Assembly (NCBI GenBank): GCA_009768935.1 | Contig: WESA01000010.1 | Span: forward strand, 1 to 57,939 | Direction: 5' to 3' | DNA length: 57,939 nucleotides | Origin: Rectinema subterraneum | GTDB taxonomy: Bacteria; Spirochaetota; Spirochaetia; Treponematales; Rectinemataceae | Shown here: positions 24,477-32,700 of the stretch, one piece after another | Position numbering within the stretch: the stretch's first letter is position 1 | Layout of the letters: each line of letters opens with the position of its first letter | The notes under the pieces: generated by a model | Databases searched by the model: none | What the model was told of the DNA's origin: nothing | The model's input: only the letters and a program-made list of their open reading frames with translations | Translations under genes and position numbers: made by a program

Positions 24477-26249
24477 ATGGAAGAACAATTGATTGAAATC
24501 ACTATAGATGGCCAGAATGTGCGTGTCGATCCTTCTGCAAACATTGTTGAAGCGTGCGCGCACGCAGGCGTCAAAATTCCGACGCTGTGCTACCTCAAAG
24601 GCATTTCGCAAAATGCCTCATGCGGTGTCTGCGTCGTAGAAGTGGAGGGAGCAAAATCCCTCGTCCGCTCCTGTGTGCAGAAGCCTGTGCCAGGCATGAA
24701 AATCCGGACATCGAGTCCGCGCGTCATCAGGGCGCGAAAAACAGCCGTGGAGCTTCTCCTGGCAAATCATCCTGACGACTGCCTCTCCTGCATTCGATCC
24801 GACACCTGCGAACTGCACACGATTGCCAATATCCTCGAAGTGCGCGCAGACCGTTTCCCCGGATACAAGAAGTATCCTATGCCCGATACAACCTCGGAAG
24901 GCATTGTTCGCGACGATTCGAAGTGCATCCTCTGCGGACGCTGTGTTGCTGTCTGCGAAGAGACCCAGGGTGTTCATGCAATCGCTTTCAGCGGGCGCGG
25001 AGCACGTACAAGAGTCAGCACATTTTTGGATCGTGGCCTGGCTCAGAGCGCCTGCGTGCAATGCGGCCAGTGTTCTGTCGTATGCCCGACAGGCGCCATA
25101 ACAGAAAAGGATGAATCGCGCGAAGTGTTCAGCGCCATAGAAGATCCAAGGTTGACTGTCGTAGTCCAAACTGCACCAGCGATTCGCGCATCCCTTGGTG
25201 AAGCGCTCGGACTTCCCGCAGGAAGTCTTGTAACCGGCCAGATGGTAGCAGCGCTCAGACGTCTTGGCTTCAACCGGGTATTCGATACTCAATTCACTGC
25301 TGACCTCACGATTATGGAAGAAGGAAGCGAATTGCTCGAGCGCCTGTCGAAAGGCGGGACCTTGCCGATGATCACTTCGTGCTCGCCTGGATGGATCAAT
25401 TTTATAGAAGGATTCTATCCTGATCTTTTGAGCCACCTTTCCACCTGCAAGAGCCCACAGCAGATGTTCGGCTCGGTTGCAAAGACATACTATGCGAAAA
25501 AAGCAGGGCTTACCCCTGACCATATGCGCGTTGTTTCTATAATGCCTTGTACAGCAAAGAAATATGAGGCAAGGCGCAAGGAAATGGATGGAGCCTGGGG
25601 CTGGTGGAAGGAACAGGATCCCGGCAAGGTGCCTGCACGGCCATTCTTCGATGTCGATTGGGCGCTCACCACAAGGGAGCTGGCGCGCATGATAAAGCTC
25701 GCAGGCATCGATATATCGCGATTGCCTGAAGAAGAATTCGATGATCCGCTTGGCCAGTCGACAGGAGCAGGTACAATATTCGGGACCACGGGTGGAGTGA
25801 TGGAAGCCGCTCTCCGCACAGTGTACGAACTTGTCGAAAAAAAGCCGCTCGAGAATATAGAATTCACCAAAGTTCGCGGGTTCGAAGCGATAAAGACTGC
25901 CGAGGTAGTTGTAGGGGGATCGCCGGTACGAGTTGCGGTAGCGCATGGTTTAGCCAACGCCCGTGTATTGCTCGATGAAATACGCGCGGGCAAGAGCCCC
26001 TATCATTTTATCGAAATAATGTCCTGCCCCGGCGGCTGCGTTGGCGGCGGCGGGCAGCCCGTTCTTGCTGATCTCGAGAAGAAACTCGCGCGCAGTCAAG
26101 CGCTCTATGAGGAAGACCGCAAGCTCGCGATACGCAAATCCCATGAGAATCCAGCCGTACGTGCGCTATACCAGGAATTTCTGGGCAAGCCGCTCGGGCA
26201 TCTCTCGCATGAGCTTCTGCATACGAGCTACAAGGCGCGCGTTTTCTAG
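24477..26249 (+). CDS. hydA: [FeFe] hydrogenase catalytic subunit (HydA, multimeric NAD-linked type)
   Basis: Catalytic subunit that reduces protons to H2 at the H-cluster. From the ATG with AAAAGGAGG it has 590 residues. It has an N-terminal plant-type [2Fe-2S] domain, a His-Cys [4Fe-4S] motif (HPDDCLSCIRSDTC), two [4Fe-4S] ferredoxin motifs (CILCGRCVAVC, CVQCGQCSVVC) and the H-cluster motifs TSCSPGW (C302), MPCTAKKYE (C358) and MSCPGGCVGGGGQP (C517, C521). A small-subunit-like tail ends in LLHTSYK. All H-cluster ligands are present, so it should be active. It follows the fusion gene by 13 nt. The HydEFG maturases are not in the window. Confidence 0.96.
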   Translation: MEEQLIEITIDGQNVRVDPSANIVEACAHAGVKIPTLCYLKGISQNASCGVCVVEVEGAKSLVRSCVQKPVPGMKIRTSSPRVIRARKTAVELLLANHPDDCLSCIRSDTCELHTIANILEVRADRFPGYKKYPMPDTTSEGIVRDDSKCILCGRCVAVCEETQGVHAIAFSGRGARTRVSTFLDRGLAQSACVQCGQCSVVCPTGAITEKDESREVFSAIEDPRLTVVVQTAPAIRASLGEALGLPAGSLVTGQMVAALRRLGFNRVFDTQFTADLTIMEEGSELLERLSKGGTLPMITSCSPGWINFIEGFYPDLLSHLSTCKSPQQMFGSVAKTYYAKKAGLTPDHMRVVSIMPCTAKKYEARRKEMDGAWGWWKEQDPGKVPARPFFDVDWALTTRELARMIKLAGIDISRLPEEEFDDPLGQSTGAGTIFGTTGGVMEAALRTVYELVEKKPLENIEFTKVRGFEAIKTAEVVVGGSPVRVAVAHGLANARVLLDEIRAGKSPYHFIEIMSCPGGCVGGGGQPVLADLEKKLARSQALYEEDRKLAIRKSHENPAVRALYQEFLGKPLGHLSHELLHTSYKARVF

Positions 26250-26256
26250 AGGGTTA

Positions 26257-26324
26257 ACCTTCACGAAGGTGCCCCTGTTCTTGTAAAATCGGTGCAATTT
26301 CGCAAAAGACCGATGGACAGGGGC
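26257..26324 (+). terminator. tandem and nested hairpins after hydA
   Basis: Directly after the hydA stop, ACCTTC (26257-26262) and GAAGGT (26265-26270) pair around 2 nt. Then GCCCCTGT (26271-26278) pairs with ACAGGGGC (26317-26324), enclosing a second stem ATCGGT (26288-26293) with ACCGAT (26309-26314). No T-run follows, so this may be a processing or stabilising structure as well as a terminator. Confidence 0.5.
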
Positions 26325-26343
26325 TCTTGCGCTCTTGTATATA
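26314..26343 (+). promoter_or_regulatory. candidate promoter of the HAD gene, predicted leaderless
   Basis: TGGACA (26314-26319) is followed after 18 bp by TATATA (26338-26343), and the HAD ATG is 6 nt further at 26350. The -35 element overlaps the right arm of the hydA hairpin. No Shine-Dalgarno sequence is present. Confidence 0.45.
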
Positions 26344-26349
26344 TTTCTC

Positions 26350-27036
26350 ATGCAGCAGCGTGTTCGCTTTAGGGCGGTGGTATTCGATGTCGACGGTACT
26401 CTTTACCCTGCTTCAGCCCTTTATCTGCGTTGCATAGACATTTTTGTACGGCATCCGAGGTTGGTCGAGGGCTTTTCTGTCGTCCGCAAAGAATTGCGCA
26501 CGCTGCAAATGCGCAGCGACTATACTCCGCGCGATGCGGAAGAGCTGCATCAGTTGCAGGCATCGCTGCTTGCTCAGCGCATGCATATTCCCCAGGATCA
26601 GGTACGCAAGCTTATGGAATTTTTCTTCTATGCTACGTTGCCTGAGCGTTTTGCCTCGATCCGCCCGTTCTCTGGTGTCAGAAATGCTATCGAAACAATC
26701 CGCCGTAGCGGTATCGCGGTTGCGGCGCTTTCTGACCTGCCGCCAACCGAAAAAATTGAGGCGTTGGGGCTTTCGGATCTTCTAGAACATGCGCTCTGCG
26801 CAGAGGAATTTGGCGTGCTGAAGCCGCATCCCTGGGTTTTTGCAGCGCTCATAGAAAGACTCGGATACGCGCCTTCCGAAATTCTGTATGTGGGGAACAA
26901 TCCTGTCTACGATATCCAGGGTGCAAAAAATGCCGGCATGGCAGCAGCTCGGTGCGGGCGCCCGACCGCGCTGGCTGATTTTTCTTTCACAAAATGGAAA
27001 AATCTGGCAGATTGGGTACTGACCAATCGAGCCTGA
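26350..27036 (+). CDS. HAD-family phosphatase
   Basis: Haloacid-dehalogenase superfamily hydrolase of 228 residues, probably a small-molecule phosphatase. Motif I is FDVDGTLYP (nucleophile Asp and acid Asp), motif II is LSDLP, motif III Lys is in GVLKPHP, and motif IV is GNNPVYDIQGAKNAGM with its acidic residue. A helical cap lies between motifs I and II (C1 cap). The substrate cannot be read from the sequence. Start: ATG at 26350, 6 nt after TATATA; an upstream ATG at 26335 would remove the promoter. It converges with the metallo-beta-lactamase gene. Confidence 0.87.
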   Translation: MQQRVRFRAVVFDVDGTLYPASALYLRCIDIFVRHPRLVEGFSVVRKELRTLQMRSDYTPRDAEELHQLQASLLAQRMHIPQDQVRKLMEFFFYATLPERFASIRPFSGVRNAIETIRRSGIAVAALSDLPPTEKIEALGLSDLLEHALCAEEFGVLKPHPWVFAALIERLGYAPSEILYVGNNPVYDIQGAKNAGMAAARCGRPTALADFSFTKWKNLADWVLTNRA

Positions 27037-27100
27037 AGTGATTGCCGTGCTGCGAAAATTATATTGAAAGGCACCCGACGAAATCCCTGCGCGTCCAAAC

Positions 27101-27889
27101 TTATATCACAGAAAATTCTTCCCCATCCTGAGCAAATCGCAGGTTCTCCTGGCTCACTATTCTGCGGCTCATATGTGTTCCCAACAGTAATCGCCCTGAA
27201 TTTCCGGCAAGCCCATGCACGCGTGCAGCGGCTATGAGCTGGGCTGGGCTCATGTGGACATCGCTTTCTTTTTCGCCATTGGTATCGCACAGAATGAGCT
27301 TTGCTCCAGATTCGAGAAGCGTGTGAATACCTTCGAACATTGCTGTGTCGGAACTATAGGCAAAGAGCGCTTCTTTCAGGGCTCGCTTAGGGGACGGAGG
27401 CGGGCCTGCGGTGGCTCCAGCGATGAGAGAAAGGGTTGGAAGCGAATGTTTTGTGCGCATGAAACTGAACCAAATATTTCCTTTCACAGCAATTATATCG
27501 CCTTCATCGACCTCGACAAGCTTCGCCCTTTCCGAAAAATCGCGAATGTATTGATGCTCCGGAGGAATCGCAAGCCGCAGCAAGGCAAGAAGATGCTCGC
27601 GCAGGCCAGCAGGGCCGATTATTGCAAGCATGCTTCCCTTTTCGTAATGGGAATCGGCTTCGCCCGCATAGAGCCAGTTAAAAAAGAAGAATGGAAAGCC
27701 GAAACAATGATCGCCATGTATGTGGCTAATAAACACTGTATCGATCTGCGATGGCCTCATATCGCTGTGATTGAGAGACTGCAGAATATCAGGCGGCGTC
27801 TCGATAAGCACATGACCATCGATCGCTATTGCGTTATACGGCAGACCTTCGTTGTAAAAGCCGCCATTCCCCAATATCCGAATTTTCAT
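27101..27889 (-). CDS. Metallo-beta-lactamase-fold hydrolase (RNase Z/PhnP-like)
   Basis: A 262-residue metallo-hydrolase. The signature HIHGDHCFG gives H56, H58, D60 and H61, with further ligands likely in SSDTAM, CDTNGE and GTHMSRR. The layout (MKIRILGNGG start, HIHGDH near 60, GTHMS near the C-terminus) resembles the RNase Z and cyclic phosphodiesterase branch more than beta-lactamases. The substrate is unknown. Start: the ATG with GGAGG upstream, overlapping the dnaE stop as ATGA (27886-27889), so it is translationally coupled to the replicative polymerase gene. A longer frame from 27958 would sit inside dnaE. Confidence 0.87.
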   Translation of the reverse strand: MKIRILGNGGFYNEGLPYNAIAIDGHVLIETPPDILQSLNHSDMRPSQIDTVFISHIHGDHCFGFPFFFFNWLYAGEADSHYEKGSMLAIIGPAGLREHLLALLRLAIPPEHQYIRDFSERAKLVEVDEGDIIAVKGNIWFSFMRTKHSLPTLSLIAGATAGPPPSPKRALKEALFAYSSDTAMFEGIHTLLESGAKLILCDTNGEKESDVHMSPAQLIAAARVHGLAGNSGRLLLGTHMSRRIVSQENLRFAQDGEEFSVI

Positions 27890-30800
27890 GATCGCCACAC
27901 CTCCGCGACCGCAGGCTGTCCCTTCAGAAACTCGAGATCGCTGTCGTTCGCTGAACATGTCGTGTGAGGCCCCGCTTCAATCACAGCTTCGCCTCCCTTG
28001 ATGAGCGGAACATGGAAAAGGACCTTGCACTGCCCATGCAGAGAATATATCGCATCGCGGAGCTGATAGAGGCTGGTTTCATCGAAAATAGCAGAAGCCT
28101 GGCTTGGTTCAGCCCGATCAGTAAAGCCGGCCTGCCCTGTCGCACGCACACTATTTGCAAGCCGGATATGCAATTCCCGCCAGGATGCTTTCCTGAGCGA
28201 TTCAGGGTCAAGAATGGCCTGGATTTTGAGCGAAGGGGCTCTTCGGGAATTATCATACATCCCGCTTACGCACAGGACACGGTCTTTTATAAATGCTTGC
28301 TCGTTTTTCTCCAGCATATCGGGAAATATGACAATATCGATGGAGCCATGATAGTCTTCGAGCTTTCCGAATGCCATGCGCTTGCCATTCTGGGTCGTAT
28401 GTGTGCGGAATTCCTTGAGAAGGCCAATGACCGTGTATTCGCGATTGGCGCTTGCCTGATCGAGGCGGCCCAAATCGAGTGTGGACGAACGCTCCCATAT
28501 CGTGCGGTACTCATCCATAGGATGTGCTGAGAAGAAAAAACCGAGCAGTTCTTTCTCCGCCTGCAGCATTTCCTGGTTGGAAAACTCGTCAGCTGGCTCG
28601 AACTGGAATGCGGGATAGGGCCCCATGTCTTCAAGCTCGAAGAGTGAACCCTGGCGCGAGGCTTCGAATGCGCGCTTGCCTTCAACGTACTCGATCGCCC
28701 GCTCGAGATTCTGCACAAGTTCGCGCCGCTTGTGCTTCATGGAATCGAAACAGCCCGCCAGAATGAGCGATTCAAGTGTCTTGCGATTGAGACCTGCCGG
28801 GCTCATCCGGGACAAAAAATCGATAAAGTCAGAAAAGCGGCCATTTTGCTCGCGCTCGAGCTGGATTGCCTTTGCGATTCCTTCGCCCACGCCTTTTATT
28901 CCCAGAAAACCATAGATGATCTGTCCGTGGTCGACGCTGAAATTGGCATCGGAACGATTGATGTCCGGAGGGAGCACCGACAGGCCCATCGCCCTGGCTT
29001 CGCTGATATACTCTGTCAGCTTGTCGGTATTGCTGATCTCGTTGGTGAGGTTTGCAGCCATGAATTCGGCAGGATAATTCGCTTTGAGGTACGCGGTCCG
29101 ATAGGCTACAACCGAATACGCTGCAGCATGCGACTTATTGAACCCATAGCCGGCAAAGGGCGTCAGAATCTCGAAAATGCGCTTGGCATCTTCGCGCGAG
29201 TAGCCGCGGGATATCGCGCCTTCGATAAAGGGCCCTTCCTCTTTCTGAAGAATTTCCGGTTTTTTCTTTCCCATTGCGCGCCGGAGGAGGTCTGCGCGCC
29301 CGAGCGAATAGCCTGCAACTTCGCGCGCAACCTGCATGACCTGTTCCTGGTAGACTATGACGCCGTACGTGCCTTTCAGGTATTTTTCCAGCGAAGGATG
29401 CGGATATTCAATTGCCATTTTCCCGTTTTTCGAGTTGATGAACTGGTCGATAAAATCCATAGGCCCTGGCCGGTACAGGGCATTCAAGGCGATCAAGTCT
29501 TCAATGCTCGATGGCTTGGCTCGCTTGAGAATCGACTGCATGCCCTGCGATTCAAACTGGAAAATAGAGGTGCTCTTGCCCTCACTGAGCATCTTGAATG
29601 TCTTCGGGTCATTATCCGGGATTTTCTCTTCGTCGATATCGATGCCGCGCCTCCGGAGGATGTCGAGCGTATTGCGGATGAGCGTAAGAGTCTTGAGACC
29701 GAGAAAATCCATTTTCACAAGGCCACAATTCTCCAGATACTCCATCGTGTATTGCGTCGCGACAAGGCCTGTCTTCGGATCTTTGTACAAGGGGACATAA
29801 TCGGTGAGCTCGCTCTTGCTGATGACGATGCCAGCCGCATGCAGGGAGCTATGCCGATGCAGGTTTTCGAGCCTGGCAGCAATGGAAAAGAGCTCGGCAT
29901 AGGATGGATTTTCTGCAAGGGCAGCCAGTTTCGGTTCCATTTTGAATGCCTTTGCGAGTGTCATCTTGGGATCGTCGGGGACAAGCTTTGCGATCTGGTT
30001 CGCCTCTTCGAACGGTATATCGAGCGCGCGCGCTACATCCTTGATCACTGCTTTTGCTTTCAGCGTCCCGAAAGTGATAATCTGCGCGACGCGGTTCTGG
30101 CCATATTTCTGCGCGACATATTCGATTACTTCGCCTCGTCGTTCGAAATCGAAATCGACATCGAAGTCGGGCATTGATACGCGTTCGGGATTGAGAAAAC
30201 GCTCGAACAAAAGATCGTATTTCAAAGGGTCGATATCCGTAATTCGCATGGCATACGCGACAATAGAGCCTGCACCGGAGCCTCGCCCCGGCCCGACAGG
30301 AATGCCATGCTCTTTAGCCCAATGGATAAAATCCCATACTATAAGAAAATATCCTGTAAAGCCCATTTTGGTTATGACATCGAGCTCGTATTCGAGTCGA
30401 GCAGTCGCTTCGGGGCTTGGATTCGGATAGCGCTTTGCAAGGCCTTCGCGGGCAATGTGGCGCAGATAGTCATCCGGATCGGAGAAACTCTCCGGCACCT
30501 GATAATCCGGCAAAAGCGGACCAGGAAATTCGATTTCAAGCTGGGCCATTTCATTGATTTTCAGAGTGTTAGCGAGCGCTTCGGGAACTTCGGAAAAAAG
30601 CGCTGCCATTTCATCCGGGCTCTTCAGGTAAAACTGGTCGTTTGGAAAGCGCATCCGGCTGGGGTCGTTACGCTTGCGGTTGGTGCCGATGCAGAGAAGG
30701 ATGTCTTGTGCGACTGCATCCTCGCGCTCGACATAGTGAAGATCGTTTGTCGCGACAAGGGGCGCATCAAGGAGCTTTGAAAGCCGTATGAGCTCTTTGT

Positions 30801-31362
30801 TGACAATTCGCTGTTCGTCGAGCCCGTGGTCCTGCAGTTCGAGATAGAAATGGTCGGGGCCGAATATTTCTTTATAATAACCAATTTTTTTCGCGGCTTG
30901 TTCGATTTTGCCGGCCAGGATGAGCGAAGGTATTTCGCCGGCAAGGCAGGCAGTAGAAGCGATGAGCCCTTCGGAATGCGCAGCGAGCAGCTCGTCGTCG
31001 ATGCGGGGTTTGTAGTAGAAGCCCTCGGTGAAGGATCGGGAAGTGAGCTTGAGAAGGTTGTGGTAGCCAGTCTGGTTTTCAGCAATCAAAATCAGGTGCC
31101 AATATTTGTTGCCATTCTCGGTTCCCGTCTTTTCGAGGCGGGATCCGCCGGCTACATAGAATTCGCAGCCGATAATGGGTTTGATCCCCGCTTTTCTGCA
31201 TTCGTCCTGGAACGCCATGACACCGAACATGTTGCCGTGGTCCGTGATCGCAAGCGCCGGCATGCCGAATTCCTTGGCTTTTTTTATCAGTTTCTGGACA
31301 GGAGCTGCCCCGTCAAGCAATGAATAATCGGTATGGTTATGAAGGTGCACAAATTCTGCCAT
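27886..31362 (-). CDS. dnaE: DNA polymerase III alpha subunit DnaE
   Basis: Replicative DNA polymerase catalytic subunit. The 1158-residue protein has an N-terminal PHP domain (HLHNHTDYSLLDG, ITDHGNMFG), the C-family polymerase core with catalytic MPDFDVDFDF (from about 396), fingers and helix-hairpin-helix segments, and a C-terminal OB fold (VIGLLKEFRTHTTQNGKRMAFGKLED). The start is the ATG at 31362, giving MAEFVHLHNH; an upstream extension to 31572 has no family support. The -10-like TATACT lies 6 nt before this ATG, suggesting a leaderless mRNA. The region upstream is shared with the divergent molybdenum hydroxylase operon. Confidence 0.97.
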   Translation of the reverse strand: MAEFVHLHNHTDYSLLDGAAPVQKLIKKAKEFGMPALAITDHGNMFGVMAFQDECRKAGIKPIIGCEFYVAGGSRLEKTGTENGNKYWHLILIAENQTGYHNLLKLTSRSFTEGFYYKPRIDDELLAAHSEGLIASTACLAGEIPSLILAGKIEQAAKKIGYYKEIFGPDHFYLELQDHGLDEQRIVNKELIRLSKLLDAPLVATNDLHYVEREDAVAQDILLCIGTNRKRNDPSRMRFPNDQFYLKSPDEMAALFSEVPEALANTLKINEMAQLEIEFPGPLLPDYQVPESFSDPDDYLRHIAREGLAKRYPNPSPEATARLEYELDVITKMGFTGYFLIVWDFIHWAKEHGIPVGPGRGSGAGSIVAYAMRITDIDPLKYDLLFERFLNPERVSMPDFDVDFDFERRGEVIEYVAQKYGQNRVAQIITFGTLKAKAVIKDVARALDIPFEEANQIAKLVPDDPKMTLAKAFKMEPKLAALAENPSYAELFSIAARLENLHRHSSLHAAGIVISKSELTDYVPLYKDPKTGLVATQYTMEYLENCGLVKMDFLGLKTLTLIRNTLDILRRRGIDIDEEKIPDNDPKTFKMLSEGKSTSIFQFESQGMQSILKRAKPSSIEDLIALNALYRPGPMDFIDQFINSKNGKMAIEYPHPSLEKYLKGTYGVIVYQEQVMQVAREVAGYSLGRADLLRRAMGKKKPEILQKEEGPFIEGAISRGYSREDAKRIFEILTPFAGYGFNKSHAAAYSVVAYRTAYLKANYPAEFMAANLTNEISNTDKLTEYISEARAMGLSVLPPDINRSDANFSVDHGQIIYGFLGIKGVGEGIAKAIQLEREQNGRFSDFIDFLSRMSPAGLNRKTLESLILAGCFDSMKHKRRELVQNLERAIEYVEGKRAFEASRQGSLFELEDMGPYPAFQFEPADEFSNQEMLQAEKELLGFFFSAHPMDEYRTIWERSSTLDLGRLDQASANREYTVIGLLKEFRTHTTQNGKRMAFGKLEDYHGSIDIVIFPDMLEKNEQAFIKDRVLCVSGMYDNSRRAPSLKIQAILDPESLRKASWRELHIRLANSVRATGQAGFTDRAEPSQASAIFDETSLYQLRDAIYSLHGQCKVLFHVPLIKGGEAVIEAGPHTTCSANDSDLEFLKGQPAVAEVWRS

Positions 31363-31381
31363 AATCCCAGTATAGCCGAGT

Positions 31382-31410
31382 TTGCCCATTTTAGAAACCT
31401 GTGCTATGAT
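31382..31410 (+). promoter_or_regulatory. promoter of the molybdenum hydroxylase operon
   Basis: TTGCCC (31382-31387), 17 bp, then TATGAT (31405-31410), with the ATG at 31460. It overlaps the dyad at 31389-31417, so a bound protein would block polymerase. Confidence 0.5.
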
Positions 31411-31417
31411 TCTAAAA
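31389..31417. promoter_or_regulatory. operator-like dyad between dnaE and the Mo-hydroxylase operon
   Basis: TTTTAGAA (31389-31396) and TTCTAAAA (31410-31417) are perfect 8-bp inverted arms 13 bp apart, with CCTGT...ACAGG as an interleaved second pair. The dyad spans the spacer and -10 of the hydroxylase promoter and the likely -35 of dnaE. A second palindrome, AAGTGA-TTTT-TCACTT (31427-31442), lies in the leader. Confidence 0.45.
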
Positions 31418-31459
31418 ACAGGAAGCAAGTGATTTTTCACTTCGGCAAGGAGCATTCGA

Positions 31460-32248
31460 ATGGAAATACTGGAATTTGCTAGCCCTCGTACTCTGGATGA
31501 GGCGCTGCATCTGGTCCGCGATCGGCACGGAACAGCAATCGGAGGCGCAGCCTGGCTTCGTATGAATACCAAGACAATGCCGCTTGGAGTGGATCTTAGC
31601 GAGCTGGGGCTCGATTATATCCGCGAAGCCAATGGCTCTATCGAAATCGGCGCGATGACGACCTATCGCGAGCTGGAAACAAGCCCGCTGCTCGAAGCGC
31701 GCTTTGGTGCACTTTTCCGCAACACAGTGAGTCATATTGTCGGTATTCAGCTGCGCAACATCATCACTGTCGGCGGAACTCTTGCAGGCCGCTACGGCTT
31801 TTCGGATTTGAATACTACGCTCTGTGCTCTCGGCGCAAAAGTTGTCTTCTATCCAGGGAAAATTGCGGATGTGGCAAGTTTCATCCAGGATGGCGAAGAA
31901 TGGCCATTTCTTATTGAAAAAGTGCTGCTGCCAGTATCGGCCAGGGCTAGCTATCAGCAGATGCGGATTACCGCAAATGATTTCCCCATCATCAATGCCG
32001 CTGCTGCATGGACAGGTTCGAGCTGGCGCATTGCAGTCGGTTCGAGGCCGGCTGCTTCGCGATTGTGCAAAAAAGCCATGGTCTTGCTCGGAAATGAGCC
32101 ATATCCATCGGATGAAAAAATCGGACAGGCGGCTGTCGCGGCAGCCGAAGAGCTGCAATTTGGAAGCGATATCAGAGCTAGTGCGGAATATCGCAGAGAA
32201 ATTCTGCCTGCGCTTATGCGCCGCGCGCTCATGGAGGTACGAGGATGA
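31460..32248 (+). CDS. Molybdenum hydroxylase (xanthine dehydrogenase family) FAD-binding subunit
   Basis: FAD subunit (262 aa) of a three-subunit xanthine dehydrogenase or CO-dehydrogenase-type hydroxylase; it transfers electrons from the Fe-S subunit to NAD or another acceptor. The FAD-binding PCMH-type domain shows GGAAWLRM, MTTYRELE and NIITVGGTLAGRYGFSDLN, the last matching the TVGGN...SD flavin motif. A short CODH-type C-terminal domain follows. It is slightly shorter than typical (~290 aa). ATG has AAGGAG upstream. The stop overlaps the next gene as ATGA. Confidence 0.9.
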   Translation: MEILEFASPRTLDEALHLVRDRHGTAIGGAAWLRMNTKTMPLGVDLSELGLDYIREANGSIEIGAMTTYRELETSPLLEARFGALFRNTVSHIVGIQLRNIITVGGTLAGRYGFSDLNTTLCALGAKVVFYPGKIADVASFIQDGEEWPFLIEKVLLPVSARASYQQMRITANDFPIINAAAAWTGSSWRIAVGSRPAASRLCKKAMVLLGNEPYPSDEKIGQAAVAAAEELQFGSDIRASAEYRREILPALMRRALMEVRG

Positions 32249-32700
32249 TCATTACGCTCTATATAAATGGCAAAAAGGAATCAGTCGAATGCCAGCCAGG
32301 GGAAATGTTGACCGAAGTGCTCAGGCGGGCAGGCTATGTGGAAGTGAAGAAAGGCTGCGATACGGGCAACTGCGGCGTATGCACTGTGCTGCTCGAAGGC
32401 AAGCCGGTCCTTTCCTGTTCGTATCTTGCAATTCGCGCTGATGGAAAGCAGATCACGACAATTCAGGGAGCAGCCAAGGAAGCCGAAGAATTCGCACACT
32501 TCCTCACTGCGGAAGGTGCCGACCAGTGTGGATTCTGCGCGCCTGGTTTTGCACTCACGGTGCTGGCGATGAAAAAAGAGCTGCCCAACCCGAGCGAAGG
32601 CGAAATCCGCCACTATCTCGCTGGCAACCTTTGTCGCTGTTCTGGCTACGAAGGGCAGATCCGCGCGATTAAAAAATATCTGGAGGCTGAACATGCGTGA
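32245..32700 (+). CDS. Molybdenum hydroxylase [2Fe-2S] subunit
   Basis: Small Fe-S subunit (151 aa) with two [2Fe-2S] clusters. The plant-ferredoxin-type N-terminal domain has CDTGNCGVC and a later Cys. The helical C-terminal domain has CGFCAPGF and NLCRCSGY. All eight ligands appear present. It mediates electrons between the Mo site and FAD. It overlaps its neighbours by 4 nt upstream and 8 nt downstream. Confidence 0.94.
   Translation: MIITLYINGKKESVECQPGEMLTEVLRRAGYVEVKKGCDTGNCGVCTVLLEGKPVLSCSYLAIRADGKQITTIQGAAKEAEEFAHFLTAEGADQCGFCAPGFALTVLAMKKELPNPSEGEIRHYLAGNLCRCSGYEGQIRAIKKYLEAEHA

Noticed and set aside
28732..30177. 481-codon plus-strand frame
   Set aside because: It lies wholly inside dnaE on the other strand and shows no domain pattern.
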